A stretch of 64,000 nt of DNA from Streptomyces sp. CG 926 (GCF_003148825.1 NZ_QGGZ01000007.1:248001-312000); one strand, 5' to 3'. Counted from the stretch's first letter, positions 54,609 to 63,590 are shown. Numbers and translations are program-made. Notes: generated by a model not told the origin, from the letters alone.

Positions 54609-54929
54609 ATGACCGTGCAGCAGGAGGCTCCGACGGGCGGTGCCGGTGAGGCCGGCGAGCCGCTCGAGGTCTGGATCGATCAGGACCTGTGCACCGGGGA
54701 CGGGATCTGCGTGCAGTACGCGCCTGAGGTGTTCGAGCTGGACATCGATGGTCTGGCGTACGTGAAGAGTCCGGAGGACGAGCTGCTGCAGGACGCGGGG
54801 GCGACCACTCCGGTTCCTCTGACGTTGCTCCAGGACGTGGTGGACTCGGCGAAGGAATGTCCGGGTGACTGCATTCATGTGCGGCGCGTCTCGGACAGGG
54901 TGGAAGTCTTCGGTCCCGACGCGGAGTGA
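54609..54929 (+). CDS. Small ferredoxin, 3Fe-4S type
   Basis: 106 aa from the ATG at 54609 (CAGGAG upstream). Cysteines in DQDLCTGDGICVQYAPEVFE and AKECPGDCIHVRR fit a single-cluster ferredoxin like those that serve cytochromes P450, although no P450 or reductase is near. The start of the protein is flexible (QQEAPTGGAGEAGEPLE). Divergent from arc; together with it this arrangement is conserved in streptomycetes as far as I recall. Confidence 0.88.
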   Translation: MTVQQEAPTGGAGEAGEPLEVWIDQDLCTGDGICVQYAPEVFELDIDGLAYVKSPEDELLQDAGATTPVPLTLLQDVVDSAKECPGDCIHVRRVSDRVEVFGPDAE

Positions 54930-54933
54930 CGTT

Positions 54934-55545
54934 TCAAACACTCCTGGCGGCCGAGTCCGTCAGCTCCTGGCGGAATTTTCCGTCGCGCCAGCGCCACTTG
55001 GCGAGCTGTTTCGTGTCGGGGCTGTAGCGGGGTACGTCGGGTGAGGAGTAGCCGACGAGGGTCGCCGTGACGAGTCCGTCGCGCACGGTGAGCTCGGTGG
55101 CGGTCTGGCGTCGGGCGGCTTCGAGCAGGGTGGCGACGACGCGGGGGTGGGCGCCTTCGGCGGGGTCCTGGACGAGTACGTAGATGGCGTGCGGCGGGGT
55201 GCCGGAGCCTGCGTCGCAGCGGACGGCCGCCACGGTCTCGGGGCGGCCGTCGCCGTCGAGGTCGCCGTGGGCGCTGGTGGTGACGGTCTGCGGGGCGCCC
55301 TTGCAGTCGAGGGGGTAGGTGACCGCTGCCGGGTCGGGTGCGGTGGCCTGGGGGCCCTTCGCGGGGTCTTTCGCGGCTGTTCCGGTGATGTCGGTGGCCG
55401 GGCTGCCGGTGGCGGGCTGGACGAGTCCTGCGGCGGCTATGACGGCGGCCATGGCGGTGGCCGTGGCGAGCCAGTGGACGGGCCTGGTGCGGCTGTGCTC
55501 CAGGGTGTGCGGGAGCGGGGCCGTCTCGGCGTGGCGGTGCGGCAC
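54934..55545 (-). CDS. Secreted or membrane-anchored protein with an Asp-Gly repeat (FG-GAP-like)
   Basis: About 203 aa from a GTG at 55545 (AGGAG 10 nt upstream). A membrane/signal segment (about 22-45, WLATATAMAAVIAAAGLV) leads to an extracellular domain with TSAHGDLDGDGRPETVAAVR, a DxDxDG calcium-binding-type loop as in integrin-like repeats, and a C-terminal WRWRDGKFRQELTDSA. Two cysteines flank the loop (LDCKGA, VRCDAG) and may pair. Function unknown. It ends 4 bp beyond the convergent ferredoxin stop. Confidence 0.7.
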   Translation of the reverse strand: MPHRHAETAPLPHTLEHSRTRPVHWLATATAMAAVIAAAGLVQPATGSPATDITGTAAKDPAKGPQATAPDPAAVTYPLDCKGAPQTVTTSAHGDLDGDGRPETVAAVRCDAGSGTPPHAIYVLVQDPAEGAHPRVVATLLEAARRQTATELTVRDGLVTATLVGYSSPDVPRYSPDTKQLAKWRWRDGKFRQELTDSAARSV

Positions 55546-55648
55546 GCGGGGTGTCTCCTGTGCGAAGGGTGACGGGGAGCCAGCATCGTGCCACACCTCA
55601 CAGGGTGGTGGAACGGCTGGGTCCGGGGCTGGTGCACGGGACAACGAA

Positions 55649-55703
55649 AAGGCGCTGTGGAGCAGTTCCCGGGTGGGTCGGGGGAACTGCGCCACAGCGC
55701 CTT
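55649..55703 (-). terminator. Long terminator hairpin after trmI
   Basis: AAGGCGCTGTGG (55649-55660) pairs with CCACAGCGCCTT (55692-55703), and CAGTTCCC with GGGAACTG inside, giving about 20 paired bases. It follows the trmI stop by about 20 bp. Confidence 0.88.
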
Positions 55704-55724
55704 CGTGTTGGGTCCGGCCGGCCG

Positions 55725-56621
55725 TTATGCGGAGCGGTCGCTGCCGGGGCCGTCGTAGTCCTCGCCGTAGGCGCCCTTGGCGGGGCGGCGACGGCGCATG
55801 GGGGGCTCGACGCCGTCCGCGAGGCGGCGGGCGGTGACGAGGAAGCCGGTGTGGCCGATCATCCGGTGGTCCGGGCGGACGGCGAGGCCCTCCACGTGCC
55901 AGTTGCGGATCATCGATTCCCAGGGCTGCGGTTCGGCGAAGCAGCCGATCTCGCGGATGGACTCGACGGTCTTGGACAGCTGGGTGGTGGTGGCCACGTA
56001 GCAGCAGAGGATGCCGCCGGGGACGAGGGCCTTGGAGACCGCTTCGAGGCATTCCCAGGGGGCGAGCATGTCGAGGATGACGCGGTCGACGTCCGTGTCG
56101 GACAGGTTGTCCTGGAGGTCGCCGACGGTCAGCTGCCATGCGGGGTGGGGGCCGCCGAAGTAGCGTTCGACGTTGGCGGTGGCGATTTCGGCGAAGTCCG
56201 CGCGGCGCTCGTAGCTGTGGAGCATGCCCTGGTCGCCGATGGCGCGCAGCAGGAAGCTGCTCAGGGAGCCGGAGCCCACTCCCGCTTCCACGACGCGTGC
56301 GCCGGGGAAGATGTCGGCGAAGGCCAGGATCTGGCCCGCGTCCTTGGGGTAGACCACGGCGGCGCCGCGGGGCATGGACAGGACATAGTCGGGGAGCAGG
56401 GGGCGCAGCGCGAGGTATGCGACGTTGCCCGTGGTGCGGACAACGCTGCCTTCGGGAGCACCGATCAGCTCGTCGTGCGGGAAGGAACCCTTGTGGGTGT
56501 GGAAATTCTTCCCGGCTTCGAGCGTGAACGTGTAGTGGCGGCCCTTGGGGTCGGTGAGCTGTACCTGGTCCCCGACCTCGAAGGGCCCGCGTCGGCGGGC
56601 GGCACCGGTCGGTTCGGACAT
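55725..56621 (-). CDS. trmI: tRNA (adenine-58-N1)-methyltransferase TrmI
   Basis: 298 aa. The N-terminal beta domain (FEVGDQVQLTDPKGRHYTFT) and the Rossmann methyltransferase (VYPKDAGQILAFADIFPGAR, VVEAGVGSGSLSSFLLRAIG, HSYERRADFAEIATANVERY, DRVILDMLAPWECLEAVSKA) are full matches to the TrmI family, which makes m1A58 in the T-loop of tRNAs. In actinobacteria it is often near the proteasome genes, as here. The C-terminus (PPMRRRRPAKGAYGEDYDG) is basic and flexible. Confidence 0.95.
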   Translation of the reverse strand: MSEPTGAARRRGPFEVGDQVQLTDPKGRHYTFTLEAGKNFHTHKGSFPHDELIGAPEGSVVRTTGNVAYLALRPLLPDYVLSMPRGAAVVYPKDAGQILAFADIFPGARVVEAGVGSGSLSSFLLRAIGDQGMLHSYERRADFAEIATANVERYFGGPHPAWQLTVGDLQDNLSDTDVDRVILDMLAPWECLEAVSKALVPGGILCCYVATTTQLSKTVESIREIGCFAEPQPWESMIRNWHVEGLAVRPDHRMIGHTGFLVTARRLADGVEPPMRRRRPAKGAYGEDYDGPGSDRSA

Positions 56622-56639
56622 GTGACCAGTGTATTGGCT

Positions 56640-57839
56640 TCAGGACTGGGGCCGTGCCATGGCCTTCACGAAGGCCTTTTCGACGTCGAGGGTGGACAGG
56701 ACGCCGTAGATGGTGCCGCCTGGTTCGAGGACGAGGTATTCGGTGGCGGGGGTGGCGCGGAGGTGGTCGAGGAGTTCTTCGCCGGTGAGGTCCGCTGAAA
56801 CCTTCATGCCGTCGGTGAGGTCCTGGGCGAGGGTGCTGACGGCGACCCAGGGGCGGCGGTGTTCGGGTACGGAGGCGATGGCGGTTTCGCGGACGATGGC
56901 GGTGGGGTCGCCTTGGCCGTCGACGACGACGAGGGCGCGGGCGCCGGCTTCGTTGGCGCGGCGCAGTGCTTCGGAGAGGGGGGTGGCGTTCTCGACGGGG
57001 ATGGCGCGTCGGGTGAGGGTGCGGGCGCGGAGTTCGGGGAGGTGCTCGCGGAGGCGGGCCATGCGCAGGCTGTTTCCGGCGCCGGTCCAGATGATGCCGG
57101 CGAGGATGGCGGCGAGCAGGGCGTCCATGACGGTGTTCATGCCGCCGATTTCCGAGGTGCGGTTGCCGAGGGCGCCGGTGTGGGTGAGGAGGGGGAGGCC
57201 GAGGAGGACGGCGAGGGCGAGGCCGCGGCCGACCCAGGCGGCGGCGATGGTGCCGGTCATGGGTTTGCCGGTGATGCCCCAGATGACGGCGCGGAGCATG
57301 CGGCCGCCGTCGAGGGGGAGGCCGGGGAGCAGGTTGAAGGCGGCGACGAGGAGGTTGGAGATCATCAGGCCGGCGAGGAGGACGCCGGGGACGGTGGCCG
57401 GGTCGACGGCTTGCATGCCGAGGTAGAAGGCTCCGGTGAGGACGAGGGAGAGCAGGGGGCCGACGAAGGCGAGGACGAATTCGCGGCCGGGTGTCTCGGA
57501 TTCCTTTTCGATCTCGGAGACTCCGCCGAAGAACTGGAGCTGGATGCGGCGCACGGGGAGTTTGAAGCGGAGGGCGGCGACGGTGTGCGCGAGTTCGTGG
57601 ACGAGGACGGAGGCGTAGAAGGCGACGGCGAAGAAGAGGGAGACGAGGTAGCGGACGGGTCCGAGGTCGGGCAGGACGCGGTCGAGCTGGTCGCCGAAGA
57701 CCCAGGTGATGAGGGCGGCGACGAGGAACCAGCTGGGTGAGACGTAGACGGGTACGCCGAAGGGGCGGCCCATGAGGAGTCCGCCGCCCGGTCCGGAGCG
57801 GCCGCCTGGGCGCCCGTCGGTTTCGTCGGTGTCTGCCAC
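56640..57839 (-). CDS. Site-2 protease (M50) with CBS domains
   Basis: About 399 aa from a GTG at 57839 (GAAGGAC upstream). Polytopic membrane metalloprotease: zinc site VLVHELAHTVAALRFK (His81, Glu82, His85) and LPGLPLDGGRMLRAVIWGIT (the third ligand Asp in DGGR). Two CBS units follow (about 275-395, LTRRAIPVENATPLSEALRR, LVVVDGQGDPTAIVRETAIA, EYLVLEPGGTIYGVLSTLDV), which probably sense adenyl nucleotides and regulate cleavage. Members cut membrane proteins such as anti-sigma factors. Divergent from the RecB-like gene; trmI starts 18 bp after its stop. Confidence 0.93.
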   Translation of the reverse strand: MADTDETDGRPGGRSGPGGGLLMGRPFGVPVYVSPSWFLVAALITWVFGDQLDRVLPDLGPVRYLVSLFFAVAFYASVLVHELAHTVAALRFKLPVRRIQLQFFGGVSEIEKESETPGREFVLAFVGPLLSLVLTGAFYLGMQAVDPATVPGVLLAGLMISNLLVAAFNLLPGLPLDGGRMLRAVIWGITGKPMTGTIAAAWVGRGLALAVLLGLPLLTHTGALGNRTSEIGGMNTVMDALLAAILAGIIWTGAGNSLRMARLREHLPELRARTLTRRAIPVENATPLSEALRRANEAGARALVVVDGQGDPTAIVRETAIASVPEHRRPWVAVSTLAQDLTDGMKVSADLTGEELLDHLRATPATEYLVLEPGGTIYGVLSTLDVEKAFVKAMARPQS

Positions 57840-57994
57840 GTCTGTCCTTCGTTCGGTGCTGGTGTTTCCAGTGTGTTCTGTTCGTGTACGGGGTGGTGCT
57901 GTAGCGGGTTGTGATGCTCCGATCATGCAGTGCGAGGGGGGTCGGCGTCGATGGTATGCGCGTCCTGTCGGTGGCGGGTCGTAGGGTTTTGTGC

Positions 57995-58909
57995 ATGACG
58001 ACGAGCCCCGGTGCTGTGCCTGGCGCAGCCGATGCCGAAGTGCGGAGCGCTGTGGCGCCCTCTTCGCTCTCCCCTTCGCGGGCGAGCGATTTCATGCAGT
58101 GCCCGCTGTTGTACCGGTTCCGGGTGATCGACAGGTTGCCGGAGAAGCCGAGTGCGGCCGCGACGCGTGGGACGTTGGTGCATGCGGTGCTGGAGCGGCT
58201 TTTCGATCATCCGGCGCAGGAGCGGACGGCGCCGGCGGCGAAGGCGTTGTTGCCGGGGCAGTGGGAGCGGCTGCTGGAGTCGAAGCCGGAGCTGATGGGG
58301 TTGTTCCCGGAGGGTGACGAGGGGGCGGGGCTGGCGCGGTGGCTGACGGAGGCCGAGGCGCTGGTCGAGCGGTGGTTCACGTTGGAGGACCCGACGCGGC
58401 TGGAGCCGGTGGAGCGGGAGTTCTTCGTGGAGACGGAGCTGGAGTCGGGGCTGCGGTTGCGCGGGATCATCGACCGGGTGGACGTGGCGCCGACGGGTGA
58501 GGTGCGGATCGTCGACTACAAGACGGGGAAGGCGCCGCGGGCGGAGTATGCCGAGGGTGCGTTGTTCCAGATGAAGTTCTACGCGCTGGTGGTGTGGCGG
58601 CTGAAGCGGGTGGTGCCGCGGCGGTTGCAGCTGGTGTATCTGGGCAGTGGGGATGTGTTGACGTACGACCCGGTGGTGGCGGATCTGGAGCGGGTGGAGC
58701 GCAAGCTGCTCGCGTTGTGGGAGGCGATCCGGGAGGCGACGGAGTCGGGTGAGTGGCGGCCGCGGCCGACGAAGCTGTGCGGCTGGTGTGATCATCAGGC
58801 GGTGTGTCCGGAGTTCGGTGGTACTCCCCCGCCGTACCCGTTGGTGATCTCCCCGCGCCCGGAGGTGAACCCGGTGGGGCCCGGGGCGGAGCGCCCGGCG
58901 GAGTCCTGA
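57995..58909 (+). CDS. RecB/AddB-like PD-(D/E)XK nuclease with a 4Fe-4S motif
   Basis: 304 aa from the ATG at 57995. SLSPSRASDFMQCPLLYRFR is the N-terminal Cys element; the nuclease core has GTLVHAVLERLF, LRGIIDRVDVAPTGEVRIVD and YKTGKAPRAEY (Asp-x(n)-Asp-Tyr-Lys). The C-terminal CGWCDHQAVCPEFGG supplies three more cysteines, so four Cys could bind an iron-sulfur cluster as in AddB and Cas4-like nucleases. No helicase domain is attached. It is adjacent to a response regulator and not to cas genes, so the role is general DNA processing. Confidence 0.9.
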   Translation: MTTSPGAVPGAADAEVRSAVAPSSLSPSRASDFMQCPLLYRFRVIDRLPEKPSAAATRGTLVHAVLERLFDHPAQERTAPAAKALLPGQWERLLESKPELMGLFPEGDEGAGLARWLTEAEALVERWFTLEDPTRLEPVEREFFVETELESGLRLRGIIDRVDVAPTGEVRIVDYKTGKAPRAEYAEGALFQMKFYALVVWRLKRVVPRRLQLVYLGSGDVLTYDPVVADLERVERKLLALWEAIREATESGEWRPRPTKLCGWCDHQAVCPEFGGTPPPYPLVISPRPEVNPVGPGAERPAES

Positions 58910-58973
58910 TCTCGGTGTCAGGGCAGAATGGTCGGGCCCGCCGTAGCCGTCCGACGAATACGAGGTAGACCCC

Positions 58974-59645
58974 GTGGCGATCCGCGTCCTTCTGGTCGAC
59001 GACCAGCCGCTGCTGCGCACCGGCTTCCGGATGATCCTGGAGGCGGAGGAGGACCTGGCGGTGGTCGGTGAGGCCGGGGACGGTCTGCAGGCGCTGGACC
59101 AGGTGCGTGCGCTGCAGCCCGATGTGGTGTTGATGGACATCCGGATGCCGCGGATGGACGGGGTGGAGGCGACCCGGCAGATCACGGGTCCGGAGCGGGA
59201 CGGGCCGGCGAAGGTGCTGGTGCTGACGACGTTCGATCTGGACGAGTACGTGGTGGAGGCGCTGCGGGCGGGGGCGAGCGGGTTTCTGCTGAAGGATGCG
59301 CCGGCGACCGAGCTGGTGCAGGCGATCCGGGTGGTCGCGGCGGGTGAGGCGATGCTCGCGCCGAGTATCACGCGGCGGCTGTTGGACAAGTATGCGGGGC
59401 ATCTTCCGTCGGGTGAGGAGAGCCTGCCGAACACGCTGGGGACGTTGACCGAGCGTGAGGTCGAGGTGTTGAAGCTGGTGTCCCGGGGGTTGTCGAATGC
59501 GGAGATCGCGGCGGATCTGTTCGTGAGCGAGACGACGGTCAAGACGCATGTGGGGCATGTGCTGACGAAGCTGGGTTTGCGGGACCGGGTGCAGGCGGCG
59601 GTGTACGCGTACGAGAGCGGGCTGGTCCGTCCCGGGGCGCAGTAG
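58974..59645 (+). CDS. NarL/FixJ-type response regulator
   Basis: 223 aa from a GTG at 58974. Receiver domain with acidic pair LLVDDQPLLRTGFRMILEAE, phospho-acceptor Asp55 in VVLMDIRMPRMDGVEATRQI, and LKDAPATELVQAIR around the conserved Lys. The LuxR-type HTH is LTEREVEVLKLVSRGLSNAE, IAADLFVSETTVKTHVGHVL, TKLGLRDRVQAAVYAYESGL. No kinase gene lies next to it. It follows the RecB-like gene by 64 bp. Targets unknown. Confidence 0.95.
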   Translation: MAIRVLLVDDQPLLRTGFRMILEAEEDLAVVGEAGDGLQALDQVRALQPDVVLMDIRMPRMDGVEATRQITGPERDGPAKVLVLTTFDLDEYVVEALRAGASGFLLKDAPATELVQAIRVVAAGEAMLAPSITRRLLDKYAGHLPSGEESLPNTLGTLTEREVEVLKLVSRGLSNAEIAADLFVSETTVKTHVGHVLTKLGLRDRVQAAVYAYESGLVRPGAQ

Positions 59646-59665
59646 GTTCGGCGGGCGCGCGTACG

Positions 59666-59703
59666 CGAAGGGGCCGTACGCGTGTGCGCGTACGGCCCCT
59701 TCG
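59666..59703. terminator. Bidirectional terminator (17-bp perfect stem)
   Basis: Arms at 59666-59682 and 59687-59703 are perfectly complementary with loop TGTG, between convergent response-regulator and lipoprotein genes. Confidence 0.92.
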
Positions 59704-59748
59704 TGTGGTGCCGGGCCCGCCCTGGGGGCGGGTCCGGCTCCGGTGGCG

Positions 59749-61332
59749 TCAGCCCTTGCTGATCTCCCAGAAGCGGAAGACGGTCGAGGCGTCGAGGGAC
59801 CACTGCAGGCCGCTGACGTTCTGGCGGGTGACGGCGTACTGCTTGCCCTGCCAGAGCGGGATGAGCGGGAGCTCTTCGGCGACGATGTCCTGGAGGCGGT
59901 TGTAGTCCGTGTTGGCCGCGGTGCGGTCGGACTTCGCGGAGGTCGACGGGATGATCGTCCCGGTGATCTCCTTGTTGTCGTAGTTGTTGCTCAGCACGTT
60001 GTCCGGGCCGAAGAACGGCTGCGTGAAGTTGTCGGCGTCCGGGTAGTCGGGCACCCAGCCCTTCACGTAGACGCCGTACTTGCCGGCCTGGATGTCCTTC
60101 TCGTACTGCTCGTACTCGACGGACTTGACCTCGGCGTCGAAGAGGCCGCTGTCGTTGAGCTGCTTGGCGATGACCTCGAACTGCTGGTCCGTGGAGGGGC
60201 CGTAGCGGGACGGGGTCGAGTACAGGGTCAGCTTGACCTTGCCGGTGATGTTGGCGGCCTTGAGGACGGCCTTGGCCTTGTCGACCTGGGGGGTGCCGCC
60301 GTAGCGGTCGAAGAACGGGGTCGTGTGGCCGGCGATGCCGGTCGGCACGATGGAGTAGAGCGCGGTGGCGGTGCCGGCGTACACGTCGCGGACGAGGGCT
60401 TCGCGGTCGATGAGGTAGGCGATGGCCTTGCGCACGGGGAGCTTGCCGACGACGGGGTCGTTGACGTTGAACACCATGTGCTCGACCTCGGCGCCGGTGC
60501 CCTGGACGACGTCGACCTTGTTGTCGCCGGTCTTGCTGGAGGCGAGGGCGGCGATGTCCTTGGCGGCGAGGCCGCGGAAGGCGAAGTCGACGTCGCCGCT
60601 CTCCAGGACGGTCTTGAGGCCGGCCTGGTCACCGTTGAAGAACTTCAGCGTGACGCCGGTGTTCTTGGCCTTGGCCTTGCCGCTGTAGGACTCGTTGACG
60701 GAGAAGCTGGCGCTCTTCTCGCCGAAGGAGTCGAGCTTGTAGACGCCGGAGCCGATGGCCTTGTTGTCGGTGCGCAGCTTGTCGACCGGGTACTCGGTGT
60801 GGTCGACGATGGAGCCGGCGCCCGAGGCGATCTTGCTGGGGAAGGTGGCGTCGGAGGTCTTGAGCTTGAAGACGACGGTCTTGTCGTCGGGGGCGTCGAT
60901 GCTCGCGATGGACGCGAGCATGACGGCCGGGCCGTTCGCGTCGTTGATCTTCAGGGTGCGCTCGAAGGAGAACTTGACGTCCTTCGAGGTGAGGCTGTGG
61001 CCGTTGCTGAACTTCAGGCCGTCGCGCAGGGTGCACTTGTAGAGCTTGCTGTCGCCGCCCTCGAAGGCGCAGGCCTGGGCGGCGTCGGGCTCGGGGGTGG
61101 TGCCGCCCTTGGGGAAGCTCAGCAGCGACTGGAAGACGTTGTTGAACAGCAGCCAGGAGCCGGGGTCGTAGCCCGATGCCGGGTCGACGGACTTCACCTT
61201 GTCGGATATGCCCATGACCACGCCCTTGCCGCTACCGGCATTGGAGCCATCGGTCGAACCGCAACCGCTGAGCAGCGCGGCGGCGGTGGCCGCGCCGAGC
61301 GGGGCCGCCAGCCACTGGTTACGTCGATTCAC
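59749..61332 (-). CDS. ABC transporter substrate-binding lipoprotein (peptide/nickel family), copy 1
   Basis: About 527 aa from a GTG at 61332 (GAAGGACG upstream). Signal peptide and lipobox AALLSGCGSTDG place it on the outer face of the membrane. SBP family 5: GYDPGSWLLFNNVFQSLLSF, RDGLKFSNGHSLTSKDVKFS, FNVNDPVVGKLPVRKAIAYL and the C-terminal AEELPLIPLWQGKQYAVTRQ. It resembles oligopeptide-binding proteins. The next gene (61404) is a paralog in the same direction, and neither is followed by permease or ATPase genes within the window. Confidence 0.92.
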   Translation of the reverse strand: MNRRNQWLAAPLGAATAAALLSGCGSTDGSNAGSGKGVVMGISDKVKSVDPASGYDPGSWLLFNNVFQSLLSFPKGGTTPEPDAAQACAFEGGDSKLYKCTLRDGLKFSNGHSLTSKDVKFSFERTLKINDANGPAVMLASIASIDAPDDKTVVFKLKTSDATFPSKIASGAGSIVDHTEYPVDKLRTDNKAIGSGVYKLDSFGEKSASFSVNESYSGKAKAKNTGVTLKFFNGDQAGLKTVLESGDVDFAFRGLAAKDIAALASSKTGDNKVDVVQGTGAEVEHMVFNVNDPVVGKLPVRKAIAYLIDREALVRDVYAGTATALYSIVPTGIAGHTTPFFDRYGGTPQVDKAKAVLKAANITGKVKLTLYSTPSRYGPSTDQQFEVIAKQLNDSGLFDAEVKSVEYEQYEKDIQAGKYGVYVKGWVPDYPDADNFTQPFFGPDNVLSNNYDNKEITGTIIPSTSAKSDRTAANTDYNRLQDIVAEELPLIPLWQGKQYAVTRQNVSGLQWSLDASTVFRFWEISKG

Positions 61333-61403
61333 GCGAACGTCCTTCACAGTCGAACTGTTTCGTTGGTCCGGCTCGCGACTTCCGCTGCCGGTCGATGCCT
61401 TGC

Positions 61404-63008
61404 TCAGCCGCTTACGCCGCGGCCGAGCTCCCACAGCTGGAGGTCGGAGATGGCGTTGACCGACCACTCCACTCCGGTGATCCCGTCGCGTGCGGCGACG
61501 TACTGCTTGCCCTGCCACAGGGGCAGGACGGGCACGTCCTCGGCGACGATGTCCTGTATCTCCGTGATCGCGGGGACGGCGATCGTACGGTCGACCGCCC
61601 GCCGGGATTCGGGGATGAGCCTGTTGCGCACCGCGCTGTTGGCGTACGGCGTGCCCAGGAAGTTGTCCTGCTCCAGGAACGGGGCGAGGAAGTTGTCGGC
61701 GTCCGGGTAGTCGGGGAACCAGCCGAGCCCGTAGGCGGCGTGGTCGCCCTTCTTCTGGGCGGGGCGGAAGTCCGCCCATTCGCTGCCCTGGACGGTGATG
61801 TCGAAGAGGCCGGTGGAGTTCAGCTGGGCCTTGAGTGCGTCGAACTCGGCGGCCGTGCCGTCGCCGTAGTGGTCGCTGGTGTAGTGCAGGGTCAGCTTGA
61901 CCGGGGTCTTGATCCCGGCGTCCTTCAGCAGGGCGGCGGCCTTGGGCGTGTTGGCGTCGCCGTACTTGTTGTAGAAGGAGTTGACGTGGCCCGTCACGGT
62001 GGTGGGGACCAGCGAGTAGAGCGGCGTGGCGGACTTGCCGTAGACCTTGGAGATGAGCTGGCTGCGGTCGACGGCGGCGGCGAGCGCCTGGCGTACGGCC
62101 TTGTCCTTGACGACCGGCGCCTCGGTGTTGAAGCCGAGGTAGCGGATCTCCAGGCCGGGCATCGGGACGAGCTTGACGCCCTTGGGGGGCTGGGCGCTGA
62201 ACTCGGTGATCTGGGCGGGCGACAGGGTGCGGGAGACCATGTGGATCTTCCCGTCGGTGAGCGCCTTGCCCATGGCCGGGGAGTCGGTGAAGGTGCGCAG
62301 CTCGACCTTGTCGTTCTGCAGCTTGAGGTCGCCCTTGTAGTGCGGGTTCTTGGTGAAGACGGCGCGGACCAGTCGGCCGCCCTTGACCTCGGCCTTCATC
62401 GTGTAGGGGCCGGAGCCGTCCACGGCGAAGCCCTCGCGGAGCTTCTTGGCGTCGTAGTTCTTCTCGCTGACGATGCCGGCGGCGGGGGTGGAGAGCTTGA
62501 AGGGGAAGGTCGCGTCCGGGGTCTTCAGGTGGAAGACGACGGTGTCGGCGCCCTTGACCTCGATGTTGTCGAGGGTGGAGAGCAGTGAGGAGGGGCCGTT
62601 CTCGTCCTTGATGGCGAGGACGCGGTCGATGGAGAACTTGACGTCCTTGGCGGTGAGGGGCTCACCGTCGGCGAACTTCAGACCGGGGCGCAGGGTGCAG
62701 CGGTAGCTCTCGTTGCCGGAGTCGGTGAAGCGGCAGGCGGAGGCCGCTTCGGGGACGGGCTGGCCGCCGCCGCGCGGGGTGTGCATCAGCGTCTGGACGG
62801 TCTGGCGCAGGATGTTCCAGGCGCCGGCGTCGTAGGCGTAGGCCGGGTCGAAGGGGGCGGGAGCGAAGTCTGCGGCCTCGAACCGATCGGTGGTTCCGAC
62901 GACGATCGCTCCGGATCCTGCTCCTCCGCCGCTCGCGCTGCCGCAGGCGGCCAGCGCGGGGGTGAGCAGTCCGGCCGCGGCCGTCAGCACCATGGTCTTG
63001 CGGTTCAT
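61404..63008 (-). CDS. ABC transporter substrate-binding lipoprotein (peptide/nickel family), copy 2
   Basis: 534 aa from the ATG at 63008. Signal peptide with lipobox LTPALAACGSASGG. Family 5 features: YDAGAWNILRQTVQTLMHTP, RPGLKFADGEPLTAKDVKFS, LGFNTEAPVVKDKAVRQALA and AEDVPVLPLWQGKQYVAARD. Clearly a paralog of copy 1 (shared WFPDYPDADNF and PLWQGKQY words) but divergent, so they probably bind different peptides. It is the upstream member of the pair; the gap to copy 1 is about 71 bp. Confidence 0.92.
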   Translation of the reverse strand: MNRKTMVLTAAAGLLTPALAACGSASGGGAGSGAIVVGTTDRFEAADFAPAPFDPAYAYDAGAWNILRQTVQTLMHTPRGGGQPVPEAASACRFTDSGNESYRCTLRPGLKFADGEPLTAKDVKFSIDRVLAIKDENGPSSLLSTLDNIEVKGADTVVFHLKTPDATFPFKLSTPAAGIVSEKNYDAKKLREGFAVDGSGPYTMKAEVKGGRLVRAVFTKNPHYKGDLKLQNDKVELRTFTDSPAMGKALTDGKIHMVSRTLSPAQITEFSAQPPKGVKLVPMPGLEIRYLGFNTEAPVVKDKAVRQALAAAVDRSQLISKVYGKSATPLYSLVPTTVTGHVNSFYNKYGDANTPKAAALLKDAGIKTPVKLTLHYTSDHYGDGTAAEFDALKAQLNSTGLFDITVQGSEWADFRPAQKKGDHAAYGLGWFPDYPDADNFLAPFLEQDNFLGTPYANSAVRNRLIPESRRAVDRTIAVPAITEIQDIVAEDVPVLPLWQGKQYVAARDGITGVEWSVNAISDLQLWELGRGVSG

Positions 63009-63347
63009 GCTGGAAGTACTCCCTGTAACCGGCACTTGTTCAAAGCGGCGTAGAGGGCACTTCGCGACGGTCGCCCGTTCAGGGCGGAACGATCGGGCCG
63101 GTGGTGTGACGATCGGTCCACGCGGTCCCGGCACAGGGGTGTGTGTCGGGGACGGCTGAGGTGCGGCGTAGTGCCCGCTTCGACATTAGTGGTCCGGGAC
63201 GGGATGGCTGGAACTGGCCGAACTTGGGGCGTAATCGCACCGTGATCGGAGCGAACTGCCTGTTCACGCGCAGGGCTGCGCAGATTCGGTCAGGGGCTGA
63301 TCAATGTGGACACATTGGAAGCCGCAAGGGCCCCGAGGTGGACTCGC

Positions 63348-63448
63348 CCGGGGTGCGCAGGGTGACCAAGGTCACCCTGCGCAACGGCCCCGGAGAGGAT
63401 GGAATTTCAGCCTCCGGGGCCACTGACGGAAGATCCTTCCGCCAGTGG
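63348..63448. other. Two consecutive stable hairpins
   Basis: First: GCGCAGGGTGACC (63355-63367) and its exact complement (63370-63382) separated by AA, enclosed by CCGGGG/CCCCGG (63348-63353 with 63388-63393). Second: 63420-63432 with 63436-63448, 13 bp with one mismatch around ATC. They may terminate the HAD transcript or belong to a small RNA. Confidence 0.65.
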
Positions 63449-63507
63449 GCGGTCAAACAGGGTTCCATTCGGCACAGAGCGTACTTACAGGGCTCCGGTG
63501 CGTGGCA

Positions 63508-63541
63508 ATGCATACCGATGTAGGCCTATGCATGTCGATGT
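63508..63541. repeat. 14-bp direct repeats spaced by 20 bp
   Basis: ATGCATACCGATGT (63508-63521) and ATGCATGTCGATGT (63528-63541), 12 of 14 identical, with TAGGCCTA between them. The 20-bp period places them on the same face of the helix, as expected for a regulator site. Confidence 0.6.
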
Positions 63542-63590
63542 GTCCGCTTGGGCGGAGTGTGTGCCCGGCCGGCGGGCCGGGTCGTCACTC

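Larger units (their letters stand above)
63009..63590. other. 582-bp gene-free region with several dyads
   Basis: Contains the upstream region of lipoprotein copy 2 and the 3' side of the HAD gene. Noted structures: a 46-nt hairpin (63348-63393), a second hairpin (63420-63448) and a pair of 14-bp direct repeats (63508-63541). No tRNA or protein gene was seen. Confidence 0.6.

Noticed and set aside
54934..58095. A 1053-codon frame on the minus strand running through three genes
   Set aside because: Only its last 203 codons (from 55545) look like a protein; the rest is Arg/Pro-rich and overlaps trmI and the M50 protease in another frame.
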